Counted from the first letter of the stretch, positions 13,051 to 24,329 are shown. The stretch is DNA of 64,000 nucleotides from Paracentrotus lividus (GCA_940671915.1 CALNVZ010003426.1:38173658-38237657), one strand, 5' to 3'. Notes: a model not told the origin generated them from the letters alone. Translations and numbers: made by a program.

Positions 13051-13458
13051 TCAAGCAGCTGTCGTGTCTGCCCTCCCCCCCCCCCCCCGTAGGAGGATCA
13101 TTTTGTGCATGTGACGGGTTTTGAGATTTCGCAACGACTTGGTGTTATTTGAATTGATATTTGAGAAGATCTTCCAATCGCTCATGATACCAATAATAAT
13201 AGTAGTAATCTTAATAATTATATCTATATCATTATACATGAATGATGAATATGGAGATATATGTAAAAGCTTTAAGATACGAGCTTTCCAGTGAGTAAGG
13301 TACTGCTTTTTGATCAGGAATTCGGTGGGATTAGCAAAGTCTGGCACCCGAATCTCGCTTCTCAAGACGTTCATTCGTCTTAAAATATCAAGGATTAAGG
13401 GATCCCTCAACGATTCACACACATAAAGAAGAAGCAAGAAGATGAGTTGATCCTCCAT
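13051..13458 (-). CDS. doubtful ORF, possibly the start of a HARBI1-like transposase
   Basis: A 135-codon frame starts with ATG at 13456-13458 (MEDQLIFLLLLYVCESLRDP). Its residues ~39-66, with VPDFANPTEFLIKKQY followed by KARILKLL, recall the start of the helical N-terminal region of Harbinger-type nucleases (HARBI1), where an acidic 'NP...F...Y.LSK..I..L' pattern precedes the catalytic part. No DDE catalytic core is present, and the frame degenerates into an AT-rich and then Gly-rich tail ending in a poly-C run, so only the first half can be real. A TATA-like GATATAAG lies about 20-30 bp before the ATG. It could be a first exon, a transposon remnant or chance. Confidence 0.25.
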   Translation of the reverse strand: MEDQLIFLLLLYVCESLRDPLILDILRRMNVLRSEIRVPDFANPTEFLIKKQYLTHWKARILKLLHISPYSSFMYNDIDIIIKITTIIIGIMSDWKIFSNINSNNTKSLRNLKTRHMHKMILLRGGGGRADTTAA

Positions 13459-13615
13459 TAAATATTACCCGACCCTGCTTATATCCGCGCTGATCGATGC
13501 CTGACACGGAGTGATTGGAGGTAAATTGCCATTTGGTCTAAACCCACTTTGACTATGCCCGTTTGGTCTCATGACACAAAGTCTAATTCCATTTCACTTA
13601 CAACCAGTTTGTCTA

Positions 13616-14560
13616 CACTGTAAAAATTTCACCGTTTTTTAACAGGAAATTTCCTGGCAGTCGGATGCCAGGAGTGCCCGTTTTTCACAGCTTCCAGTAG
13701 TTATTTTACAGATAATGTAAATTTACAGGTTCACGTTATTGACCACCTTGTAAATTTACAACCCTGTAAATTTACAGTTTTTTCCTGTTTTTATCACATA
13801 ATATATTTTTGAAACAAAAAGAACATGATCCAACATCATATGGGATTGACCATTCATGCCTAATCATGTCCCTAATCCTAAATCTTAATCCTAAATCTAC
13901 ACCTAATTCTTAATCCTAATCCTACACCTAATCTTTGACAACTTCAATAAAAGTTGTTAGCCTTATATACCCAACCTATGTAAGGTGACATTTTCATGGT
14001 TAGTGCAACGATCCACGGTTGAAGCACTTCCAGTCATATTAATGAATATTCATGATCCACATAATGAACTATAAAATAAGACAAGGTTGTAAATTAACAG
14101 GAACATCGTTGCAGATACAAGAAAACTGATTTGTAGTAGTTCTGTTTCTTCTTCCTTTGTTGAACAAAGAAAATTGTCTTTTGACAGGAAAACTCTTGTA
14201 ATGATTTCAGAACTAAACACGTCTAGGAATAAGGAAGCTCGTTGATATACGAGAAAATTGTTTATTAAGAGTAATATTTGTTTTGGAAAGAACTTGCTGT
14301 TTTTTGACAAGAAAATTCTGGTTACGGAAACTGAAATTACGGGAATAATTCGTAAACGAGCAGGAAAGGTTGTATGAATATGCCATTTCTGTTTATTGAC
14401 AGTTGCATGAGCTGGTAACTGTAAAATCAAGTCGACTTCCTAGAAAGTTACAAATTATCTGTCATTTACGAGAAAAATATCGTAATATTAAAAAAAACAA
14501 CCAAAAGCTGTATTATTACAAGCCAAAAAACATGTTTATTTACAGTAATTTTTTACAGTG
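13616..14560. mobile_element. 0.95 kb DNA transposon with short TIRs, TA flanks
   Basis: The left end is CACTGTAAAAA and the right end is TTTTTTACAGTG, flanked by TA at 13614-13615 and 14561-14562. Inside, GTAAATTTACAG-like palindromic words recur near both ends. A run of CCTAAT-like words lies at 13866-13935. The open frames inside show no transposase motifs, so it looks non-autonomous. Confidence 0.6.
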
Positions 14561-14801
14561 TAATTATCTTTTGGTTTTATTGCAGCTTCGCCTATTTAAC
14601 GTTTTGGGTAATTCCCATTTCGTCTTATGTACAATTCGTCTAATTTTCAATTGGTCTTACACCACTTGCTCAATTAGTGTAAGCAACAGGCTATATACCA
14701 AATAATATTCATTTGAAAATGAGACCAAAATGAAATTAGTCGATTTTTCTATTAGACGAATTGGTGATAAGAGTTATTAAGACTAAGCAGTCATTAAACC
14801 A

Positions 14802-15005
14802 AGTGAGAATTAGACCAAAAATATATATTAGACCAAGAGGAAATTATACCACATTATTAGTAGGCCTACACCGAATAGGCTTAACCCATGTTGTATTTAA
14901 GCCTAGTGAGAATTAGACCAAATATATGTATTAGACCACGAGGAAATTATACCACATTCTTAGTAGGCCTACACCGAATAGGTTTAGCCCATGTGGTATA
15001 AAACA
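14802..15005. repeat. tandem duplication, ~103-bp unit, two copies
   Basis: The block starting AGTGAGAATTAGACCAAA at 14803 recurs at 14905 with only a few substitutions. Both copies contain GTAGGCCTACACCGAATAGG. This is a recent local duplication within the GTCTAA-rich region. Confidence 0.85.
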
Positions 15006-17990
15006 ACCAGAGAATTGGAAGACCTGCTGTTAGACCAAGACATACTGATTGGAGGAAAGAGTGAGAGAAAAGGGAGGGGCAGAGGGGGGAGGAGTCATCG
15101 GAAGGGGCGGGAAGAATCCGCAGTGTCAATATTGCAACGTCTTCCTACGCCGACCGGAAACAGATATTTTAAAAGAAGTACTTTGACCCTCAGGCAATCA
15201 GGAACTGGGTGTATTTTGTTCAGGTTGGGGAAGGGTGGATCCTTTTTCACCCCTATATAGATCTCGGTCACGGACCCGCGCATTATGTTGAATAATTATG
15301 CTTTATATAATTTCATACTTATCCTTCAGCAATATCGGAATTAAAAAAGAATTGATATATAGCTCTCCGTGCACGGTATGACATTTCGCCGGAGGTGGGA
15401 AGGGGGGGGGTAAAGTCAGAATAGATCATTGAACCAGGAGGAATTTCAACCTTTAGCATTTATATCCCTGCAGCGACTATACCACCAGGTAAAGTCGCTG
15501 ACAATGATTTTTTTTTTTTTTTTTAATAGGCGTGGTGAAATAAAACCCATTACACCTGTCCTCCTACAGCAAGTTTCAAAACAGTTACATCTTTGAATGT
15601 TAGGACACTTAATTTTGAAATTATCGCTTACTAGTTATTACACATATTTAATTCACTTATTGATAGTCCTGTAAAACCGTGATTATCAAAAAAAAAAAAG
15701 TTTAATTCAAGATGCATAAGATCTAAATATAAATTATAAAAAACCCTTTAGAAAATTGTTTTTCTTTATTTTTGCTTCCGTCATGACGAACAAACTGTTT
15801 GGTATAGGAAAGGTAGGCCGATATGGAGCGATGATCTAAAAATCAATCAGAAGGGGATTACCATGTAATGGATGAGATGACAAGAGAGAGACATTGGTTG
15901 GTTGGTTCTCCATATAGATGGCGCTTGCCAATCTCGAAGATTATTTGCGCCAGGCTCGATCGTGTATAATTTATATATAGTTTTGGCGTAAGCTTCAAAT
16001 GTTGAGCCCACGAGCGACTTTCCTTTGTGAAGTTTTGTTAGATATGGGTTTAAATTAGTATTTTGGAGAAGAAAAAAAAACCCGCAAATGTTATTAATGC
16101 ATAAAAAGCGAAAGGTTGTGTTTCATTGCACTGTTCCCAACACTTTACATTCATGGTGGGGGCGCTCTTTCTTTCAGCAGTTCAGACAGAGCAAAATCGC
16201 ACACTTGAGTTACAACAAACTCTAAGACACTTGTAGTTTTTTTTTGTTTTTTTTATAGTTTTTTTAATAATTTTTTTATAGTTTTTACGGAGATGTCATT
16301 CAGAATGTTAATATGATTTACGTTTAAAATCTTCTTCAGGAAAATGTGTATGTGTTACCAAATTTTAAAGCCATGAACAGATTTGCTCTTGCCGATACCA
16401 TTTATTTTGTACTGCTTTTGTGAAACAACAGTAATGCAAAATTTTGTGCGACGAGGAGAAAAGTCAAATAAGCAGTTCCTGTGTTCGTATAAATGCATCG
16501 TTTCGTTCATATTGGCTTATTATGTTCAAAACCGACACAAAGCAAAAAAAAACAACATTTTTTTCTGGATTGTAAAAAACAAACAAAAATAAAACAAAAC
16601 GAAAGCTTATCTCAAGGTCAATAAGCAGTAACAGCACCAAATGAGATTGCAGGAGAACGCCATTTTCCTGCTTTTCAAAGCTCTACCTATTCGTATTCAA
16701 TCTTCGAAATATAATTTTTAAATGTTTCCCACTTGCCCCAATTCCTTTGATACAGACTGAATGACAGCTCTCAATGTGTGATTATGTAACAAAGAACATT
16801 TTGTTAAAGTTGATTTTGATGAAACTTCACACAATCCAAATGATCCACACGATCAATGAATGATAATAATGTCTTTACTTTTAATCTCCTACATACATGA
16901 CGAACCATTACCGATTACATAGCCATTTCATATCTGTGTATAATCCAAAGTATATCTTGCATATTACATTATAAACTACACAACAATAAAACTAAACATC
17001 GTATCCCGATGAAAAGAAAACGACAAACACAAAATATCGTTTGCGCGAATAAACCTTAAAATCTCCTGAATAGTTCAAATTATCACTGACAAATAATACA
17101 TTTCTGCGTTTCATAATACAAAACAAAATTATAGATGATATGTAAATCTCCTAGACCGGTATTCATGATTCTAAAAAAAAAAAATTTGATATCGTTTGTG
17201 GCAAGAACCATGAAAATACGATTCTCAGGAAAAGATTTTGCCAGAATTGGAATGTTAGCTTTATTTATTTTATTTATTTTTTATTTTTTATTTTTTTTGG
17301 TGTGACTTTGCTTAAGTCACTACCAAGAGATTGGACACACGACATGTTCTATCGCCAGAAGCTTGGAACACTTTGAATCTACTTTGTGTCCTATGAAGTG
17401 AACGTTATAAAGAAATATGAAAAATATGAGATTCAATAATTATATTTATACATTTGAAAATGAGAGAGAAAAATTGTTCCTAAGTAAAAAAATAAATAAA
17501 AAAATAAAAAAATAATAAGATATATGACACTGCTCCATAAAATAAACCAATCCGGTTAAACCTCCACCAAAACATTGCAAAAATTATCTAAGCTACAACA
17601 ATTAATTTTACAACATTTCACAATAAAAATGAAGTATCAAACCCACATCATGATAGTTAAAACTTTAACCAGTTGTTTAAAACTTCGCGTTAACTAATCT
17701 AATTATAATACCGGCGATTCCAAATACAGAGCGCCCCCAGTAGCTTTTGGCGCAGAATGATGGGGGGAGGGGGGGGGGCGGCCTACAAATTTACCACACG
17801 TTATTGCCCGGGACACTTTCTACAATGATATTCTATGTGACGATCTATCACAAGATAAAAAAATCGTTCCCTTTGACTCCTCCTATTCATGCAACTCTCG
17901 GAAGATCAGCCATGTTTTTGTCGACCGTGAACTAGTGAAAAGTTCATTCTCCACAGCTACTTCTCGGAGGCGTTCTACATTGTGGATTCG
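15006..17990. other. non-coding with a dispersed-repeat fragment
   Basis: No gene is recognised. Positions 15893-15957 match the reverse complement of 59373-59437, sharing GGTTGGTTCTCCATA, GATGGCGCTTG and ATTATTTGCGCCAGGC, so a dispersed repeat is present in both places in opposite orientation. T-rich tracts lie at 15508-15524 and 16238-16285. Confidence 0.5.
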
Positions 17991-17993
17991 CCT

Positions 17994-18138
17994 GGGGAGC
18001 ATTTCATGAAAGAAAAATTAATATTCACTGATTCTCACCGACAACTGTTGTAAGCTACCGAAATGCTTACATCTGATTGCCTGAGAGCAAATTTGTCGGA
18101 TAAAATGTCCGACAAATCCTTTTATGAAACGCCCCCCT
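17994..18138. mobile_element. ~145-bp MITE-like palindromic element
   Basis: The left end GGGGAGCATTTCATGAAAG pairs with the right end CTTTTATGAAACGCCCCCC. An inner TTTGTCGGATAAAATGTCCGACAAAT makes a second small palindrome. No clear target duplication was seen. Confidence 0.55.
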
Positions 18139-19027
18139 GATCTACTGGTGTTCAACACCTCTGTGTAACATAAAATTTAAAAATATTCATACAATACATT
18201 CTTTTGAAATAACAATGATATCTATCAATGCTTATAAGCTCATCTTACGTACTAAATAGAAAAAAGAACGACCTCCCATCAAAACTCTTTGCAATATTCA
18301 AAATGTTTTGTATAAGAAGTTCTGCATACATTAAAGTTTCCCTACTTAACCCACGATTTATATTATGATGCACTATGCGAATCGTCTGCCTATCCCTTTT
18401 GAGACCTTGGTTTGTCAAGACATAAGTCAAATCTTGTTGTATTGCAATTATTAAAAATTATACGATATCCCTGTATGAAACATCTTTTATAACAGGATTA
18501 CAAATTACTCTGAGAAATATCTAAATACATCTATTAATGCGAACTCTTATTGAGCAATTCAATTTATGTTATTTTAGTATTTAATCCGGAACTCTAATGT
18601 TGGCTTGCCTCGTGCTCCAAGACCTGGGTTCCGTAACATGAAGGTTTCAATCAATTGTAAAGTCACAATAGCCAAACTGCAATCACAATCATTGTTGCAT
18701 GCGCTTTTTGTTCAAATGTCTGATCAGTTACCAATTACAATGGTTCTTTTAGTTTGATAAACCTTTGTGTTACGGAACCCTGGACACCGTTTGTTAAAAT
18801 TGCATGTAATTTTAAAAAGACCACTTGATACATGTACATCAAAAACACATTGAAAACGAAGATCGCCAAAGGTAAGACAAATGAACTGATTGTGTATGTG
18901 TGTGTGTGTGTGTGGGGGGGGGGTTGTTTGGTTTCGATAGGTGTGAGGGCGTGTGTGTGCTCAAGGATATGTGTATATGCATCTCTTTTTAACTAGTGGA
19001 TTGCCCTTTGCATTATTGAACGATTTT
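18139..19027. other. 3' flank of the minus-strand gene
   Basis: Non-coding. It contains a (GT)n run at about 18893-18914 followed by poly-G. It probably holds the 3' UTR of the gene ending at 19028; no AATAAA signal on the minus strand could be fixed with confidence. Confidence 0.4.
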
Positions 19028-22000
19028 TCAAGTACATGTACATGGTGTTGCCTGTCTCTTTTTGAGAATGTAAATCACACCGGAGATTAGTACAATCAGT
19101 ACAAGTGCAGCAATCACGGCACCTACAATCATACCGGGAGCTAGCCCTCCATCCTTCATCATTTCAGAGCAAACAGGGAGATCAGATGACCAGCGGCCAT
19201 CCTCAAGACAGGTCACTCTGGAAGCTCCATTCAAGATGAAGCCATCATCACAAGCAACATCCACGGTGGCATTTACGAAAAAGACTGACCCAGACACCGA
19301 TGCGTTCTGCACATCACCTGGGTAGCCACAGCTGACAATCTTGACCAACCCTTTCTGGACTTCATCTATTTCGACCGTTACCATTTTGGTCTGGTTAGCA
19401 AACGACAGGCTGCCAGTGATACTAGCATCAAAGACGCACTCAATGGAATTGCCACACAGGTCTTTGATTTCCTGACTTACGTTATTCAGATCAGGGACAA
19501 TAAAGGTTGGGGAAAACTCAGGAAAGTAGTATGTTCCATATTCATATGGGGAAATGTAGGTGAATATAGAGTCCTCTTGAGCCACTAACCACTCCAACCC
19601 ATAATCGTGAATTTCTTTAAGCGAAGACCTAGGCTCCAAAGTGGTCCCATTTGGGAACTGAAGATCGTCATCCGGGTTTTCGTTTAGGTTCCCGAGAAGC
19701 CCTCGAACTTGACCTTGGAACTTGGTGTCCAGTTGAGCGATGAAAGACATTACCTCGGTATTAATGTTCACGGTGACGGCGATGCCAGCTATGAATACTA
19801 TGTTGATTTTGGACATTTCAGAGTTGAAGCTGATTCGAACACCTCTGAGGTGATGAACTCTAATAGGTAAGTCAAGACGCAATGCCTCACCATCGACAAG
19901 AATCAGTGTCTCGTTTATGCTCGACATCTGCACCTGGACCTTAGAGGAATCGTTGGTTTGTAGAACGAATGCCGTGTACACAGATGCGTTGGTATTGCGA
20001 TACCGCTCCATACGGGCTTGAAAGTTCAAGTCATGTACTGCAGATGATACCATGATAAATTCTCCAGCCCCGTTGAAGGTAAACCTGTAGCCATCCAGAC
20101 TCGTCAGATGGGGATCTCCAGTGCCTCCAGCTGGTCGAGGTGGATCGTATTCAGAACAATCATCTGACGGTCTGTACTTGTAATATTCCTTGCAATTATT
20201 TGATAGTTTGCATAAGCACAACCAGGGAACAACATCATGCCACTGATGTAAGATTGTACTCGAAAATCCACCAGGACCATACCTGTCGGCTGTTCCACCT
20301 CCAGGCGGACCTACGTTGATGTTACCGTCTGCCCCATAACAGCATTGTTGGCCTGCTCCACTCGGCAATGCATTGACTGACCGGTAACAGTTCTCAGATC
20401 CCGGATGGAAGAAGGAATTCGCAAAATTCGACAACTGTAAATTCTGGTCTCGGTCAGCTTGAGCTGTGTTGCAAGGACAGGCAGGAAGTCCAGTGGGAAA
20501 AGTGAACCGTATCCCATACTTAGCGATTATGCAGGTTCTAATCACCGTTGCTACAAGTCTTGTAGTAATCCTGATGGCCGCGACAAGCAAGCCTGGCAAA
20601 AATCGCTTGCGCTCAGCCGATGGAGTGAGATATATTGCCCGAAGTGAAAGGCCGTCATCACTCAGGGATACGAGTTCTCTTGGTTGTATCGTCAGATTAC
20701 CACTGTTGAAGACGTTTCTCTTCACTTCAACACCTTCCATCAATACAGGATTGCCATCAATGTCGTTATCAGTGTCTTGCATCATAACATCCACATGTGA
20801 AACTCCTTCACCAAGACTTCTGGGATCCCAGGATAACATGATCGGGTTATCTGAGGTTAGGTCAATGATGCCGTCAGCATACAAAGAATTCATCTGCTGG
20901 ATTTGAACTAAAGGCGGCAAATCCTCTACAGACGCAACATAGACAATGCCAGAGTACGGAAATGATTCACCGTTATCAAGTGATACATAAACAGATGTAA
21001 GTCCGTTTTTGTAAAAAGTGGGAGTTACACAGACAACAGTGTAAGCATTTGTGCGTTCACCAGGAACCAGGACATCTCCAATACCAGTGGAAAACTTGCA
21101 CTTTGAAGATGATATTGCAAGTGTCTCCAAACAGGGAACTGTCATTGTGAAACGTTCTCCACCAAGTTCCCGCAAATAGTACGGAGTTAACCTCAGCGTT
21201 TGTTCATTGCTTGGAAGAGAAAGACCAGCAGCGTAACCGTAGGACTCGTCTTTCTCATACCCATACACGATGACGGAGAGAGGTGACGAATCAGGATCTG
21301 TTTGTTCAACGTAGTATACACCTTCCCCTTTTGGTACCTGAACCGTTAGTGAAATGTAATTAGTGTTAGGAACATCACTATCGTGTACGATCATTGCGTC
21401 ATTAATTGGAGAATCATTAAGATAAACGGTTTCGCGAGATTCATTTTTGACAATGATACTAATAAAATTGAAATAACCTCCAGAATCGCCCCCAGAATGA
21501 GGAGGAGTCGTAAATCCAAATACAAACCCAAAGTGTTCAACTGCAGGAATCTGAATGATGGATGGGTCGACCACTATATCATTGATGGACGCCAAATGTT
21601 GCATCATTAGAGCGGGCTTGCTTGACGTAACGAGGCCAGAACCTGTAAGACGCCCTTCCCAAAACTCACCGGGTTCCAATGACTGTTGTTGCAAGCCAGG
21701 GATGGTGAGATTTGTTTCGCTGAAGTAAGCAACAATACGATAAATATTGTCGTCATCACTTCGGGCTGCAGTGTAGATATGCTTCTGCCCCCAGCTCTGA
21801 ACAGGAATCAGCTGCTCAGTCACTGCATCACAAGCAGAACGAGCGTGATCTGCGCACTCATTGCCACTGAATACAGCCACTGGTTTGTCACTCTGAATGA
21901 TACTTCCCGTTAAATCTTCCGATCTCTGACCTTGGATTTGAACAGCTTCTGAGCTATTGACGATGAATCTCAGCACGTCGCCAGGACTATAGGTGATTCC

Positions 22001-22591
22001 TTCAAATTCAACAGCTCCTTGTAATGTTACCTGGACCAGTGTGGAATCCTTTGTCCCAATGACAGCAAACTCCGAAGGGTCTTGCGTTCGCGGTCGAGAT
22101 GTCGTCACCACGTACTGCATGCCGAGATTGTTTGTCGGTATACCGAGAAAGCCGTCAGTGGTAAAATCTTGATACATCAGTCCGTAAGCAGATACATCAG
22201 AGCTTGCTGAAATTTCCAGCACCTTTTTGCTTCTCTCGTTGTTTTCCATGACAAGTTCAACTGGTACATTGGTCCGTATGAACCCCCCTGCTTCAATCTC
22301 AAAAGTCTCCTGGAAAGGCGTGCCTTCTGTTTCGTACTTACTGCTGATGGTCACAGTTGTTTGCTGGTTACTGAACGCCACAACCAAAATAAACAACTTC
22401 CTGGATTCGAGTTCAGAGCGGTCGTAACTACCAATGAAGCCAAGAACAAAACGTTTACCCCTTGATATCCCAGCGCACTGCGCCTGACTGTTATCGGATA
22501 TCTCAAGATCCAGTGCCGACCCAGCAAGCATCTCGGGATTTGCGAGTGTCAGAAAGATGACCAACCAGAAAATATTCAGGAGATGCGTCAT
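19028..22591 (-). CDS. IgGFc-binding / E-set / AMOP / VWD / sushi transmembrane protein (Mesh/SUSD2-like)
   Basis: One uninterrupted frame of 1187 residues. The start is the ATG at 22589-22591. A TTTTTTTAG splice acceptor sits two bases before it, so codons further upstream are intron and any 5' UTR exon lies above 22595. Approximate order: signal peptide 1-25; IgGFc-binding N-terminal domain 40-455 (opens GKRFVLGFIGSY); E-set/IPT-like domain 469-555 (ends in a VYVSLDNGESFPYSG segment); linker or FN3-like region 560-700; AMOP 704-805 (CPC, GQQCCYG, PWLCLC); VWD 820-1000 (GDPHLTSLDGYRFTFNG, GLLGNLNENPDDD); sushi/CCP 1086-1142 (four Cys and a Trp); transmembrane helix 1150-1175; short basic, Cys-bearing tail. 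From the E-set to the membrane the order matches Mesh and SUSD2, where a NIDO or other module normally occupies the N-terminus. It is predicted to be a type I cell-surface protein, perhaps in adhesion or mucosal defence; ligand unknown. Intronless coding is notable. Confidence 0.88.
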   Translation of the reverse strand: MTHLLNIFWLVIFLTLANPEMLAGSALDLEISDNSQAQCAGISRGKRFVLGFIGSYDRSELESRKLFILVVAFSNQQTTVTISSKYETEGTPFQETFEIEAGGFIRTNVPVELVMENNERSKKVLEISASSDVSAYGLMYQDFTTDGFLGIPTNNLGMQYVVTTSRPRTQDPSEFAVIGTKDSTLVQVTLQGAVEFEGITYSPGDVLRFIVNSSEAVQIQGQRSEDLTGSIIQSDKPVAVFSGNECADHARSACDAVTEQLIPVQSWGQKHIYTAARSDDDNIYRIVAYFSETNLTIPGLQQQSLEPGEFWEGRLTGSGLVTSSKPALMMQHLASINDIVVDPSIIQIPAVEHFGFVFGFTTPPHSGGDSGGYFNFISIIVKNESRETVYLNDSPINDAMIVHDSDVPNTNYISLTVQVPKGEGVYYVEQTDPDSSPLSVIVYGYEKDESYGYAAGLSLPSNEQTLRLTPYYLRELGGERFTMTVPCLETLAISSSKCKFSTGIGDVLVPGERTNAYTVVCVTPTFYKNGLTSVYVSLDNGESFPYSGIVYVASVEDLPPLVQIQQMNSLYADGIIDLTSDNPIMLSWDPRSLGEGVSHVDVMMQDTDNDIDGNPVLMEGVEVKRNVFNSGNLTIQPRELVSLSDDGLSLRAIYLTPSAERKRFLPGLLVAAIRITTRLVATVIRTCIIAKYGIRFTFPTGLPACPCNTAQADRDQNLQLSNFANSFFHPGSENCYRSVNALPSGAGQQCCYGADGNINVGPPGGGTADRYGPGGFSSTILHQWHDVVPWLCLCKLSNNCKEYYKYRPSDDCSEYDPPRPAGGTGDPHLTSLDGYRFTFNGAGEFIMVSSAVHDLNFQARMERYRNTNASVYTAFVLQTNDSSKVQVQMSSINETLILVDGEALRLDLPIRVHHLRGVRISFNSEMSKINIVFIAGIAVTVNINTEVMSFIAQLDTKFQGQVRGLLGNLNENPDDDLQFPNGTTLEPRSSLKEIHDYGLEWLVAQEDSIFTYISPYEYGTYYFPEFSPTFIVPDLNNVSQEIKDLCGNSIECVFDASITGSLSFANQTKMVTVEIDEVQKGLVKIVSCGYPGDVQNASVSGSVFFVNATVDVACDDGFILNGASRVTCLEDGRWSSDLPVCSEMMKDGGLAPGMIVGAVIAALVLIVLISGVIYILKKRQATPCTCT

Positions 22592-22690
22592 TCCTAAAAA
22601 AAGTGACAATTTGAAGACTTGTTATTGATCTATTGAGCTTAATATTGGGGTGGAATGAGTGAAGCTTGAAAAGAAATGTCGGTTTGGATA
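22592..22690 (-). other. splice acceptor and intron before the minus-strand gene
   Basis: On the minus strand CACTTTTTTTAG (AG at 22594-22595) precedes GA and the ATG. It implies a spliced 5' UTR with its first exon further upstream; that exon was not identified. Confidence 0.6.
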
Positions 22691-22865
22691 TGCCCCCCCC
22701 CCCCCTCTCAGGTGGTCAACCATACACGTATGCTATGCTCGTTCCCGATTTCTCCGGGAAAGGGGTATATTTTGGGGGTTCAGGTAGGGGGAATATCCCC
22801 GAGAAATCATTGAAATAGGGGTCTTTTAGCATTTTCCTGACCTTTTTAAAATTAGGGGGTTGTTT
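22690..22865. repeat. dispersed repeat, inverted copy of 60.95-61.21 kb
   Basis: A poly-C run is followed by CCCGATTTCTCCGGGAAAGG, GTATATTTTGGGGGTTCAGG and GGGGAATATCCCCGAGAAAT. The region 61020-61205 carries the matching words on the opposite strand (ATATACCCGGCC, TTTCGAGAAATCGGGA). It is a transposon or repeat-family fragment without coding. Confidence 0.55.
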
Positions 22866-24329
22866 TTAATTTTTTATGACAAATCATGCAATAAAGTCCC
22901 GATGTGGTCCAAATCTGTGAATGTTGACCCCTGAGTGGGGGGGGGGGGATTGGACGTTTCCAAAAACACTGCATCAACAGAAATTGATGAGTCTTCGTTG
23001 GTGTTGACATTATTGGCAACAACTCTTTCATCACATTTCAGGTCCGGGGAGGGGGGAGGAGGGGGAGGGGAGGGGGTCATCAAAGAAATTACTACACATG
23101 CGCATCCACACACCCTGAAAGTAGATCCTAACTTAAATGGCGTATAACTTCATTATACCAAGTTCAATTTGCACCCTTTTCAACTGAAAAAAAAAACTAT
23201 ATTTAACGGTGAAATTTAGTACCCCAATCTGCGAATTCCACCTGAAAAATGAAAATGGCAATTGAGGTATGCCTCAGTTATACAAACACAAACGTTATGC
23301 TGCAGTCAGACAGACACTTACGTATAGTTACGTTTTTGTTGTTTTAATCTTATTTCATCTTCTATTCTATCATTTGTTATGTATTTCTTTGTTTTATTGG
23401 ATGAACAAAATTATCAATATTTCCACTGCTGACTATGACGGGAAGGCATCCGTGGGGATCCGCAGAAAAGAAAATAATTTTTGGACGCAACCGGACGTAA
23501 CTCAAGGTAAGTGTCTGTTTGACTGCAGCATTAAGTTACGTCCGCTGCTGATAGATTTGGCTAATTGGACGCAGCACGGACGCAGACATCCGCAGGGTCA
23601 TAAGTAGACGTAACTGTCCGAAACCGATCCGTAGGAACGCACAATTACGGCGCCAAGCCTGCAAAATGTTGCTATGTTTATATTTCGTAGGGGATCTTTA
23701 CGGATGCAGAGTTACGCAAGTAACTTTCACAACACGTAACTTTCGGTTAATGAACGTAACTATCCGTAGCTTGAACGCAGACCATCTGGGGAAATCCGGC
23801 AAAGAATTTCGTCACACCCTCAGTTGCCATAAGTATTGCAACATACTTAAAAATTTGTGCATTTTTCAATTTTATTAGTCTTTTACATTTTATTATATTT
23901 CATTCATTGCCAGGGTATTGTCGACCAATTTTTGTATATTCTGTAGGAGGGGACCTGTCACGTTTTGTTTCTGAAAGGAGTAAATGAGCAGACCCGGCCA
24001 TTTTTTTTTAGACAAAGGGGAAGAAAAAAGAACAACGGTCCCAAAAATGAAATTTTGAGATGTGAGAATTATCAATGAATAAAATCATGAAACATCTTTC
24101 ATACTTCTGCAAAAACTGATTACAAGTTTTGGTTACACCTGTTTCAGATGAATATCGCAATATTAATGAACCATTACAAAGTCAAATAAAAAAAAAACTC
24201 ACCCGTTTAATATAAGTTATTTTTGCATCATTGCTAAAACTGGGAAAAATGCCCAAATTTCAGCGATGTTGCAATACTTTTAGCAATTGAAGTAGGCTAC
24301 TAAAATTAATTTTAGAAATAACAAAGTTT

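Larger units (their letters stand above)
13530..15005. repeat. degenerate TTGGTCTAA/TTAGACCAA repeat region
   Basis: TTGGTCTAA and its complement recur every 15-40 bp on both sides of the element at 13616-14560 (13535-13612 and about 14620-15005). This indicates one old low-complexity array that the element entered. Its right end carries a clean tandem duplication, listed separately. Confidence 0.6.

Noticed and set aside
13866..13935. Runs of CCTAAT as an internal telomere repeat
   Set aside because: The words vary (CCTAAT, CCTAAA, ACCTAAT) and are not CCCTAA arrays; simple low-complexity sequence inside a transposon.
20459..20906. Plus-strand open frames of 62 and 146 codons
   Set aside because: They are antisense to the linker-AMOP coding of the clear minus-strand gene and have no domain.
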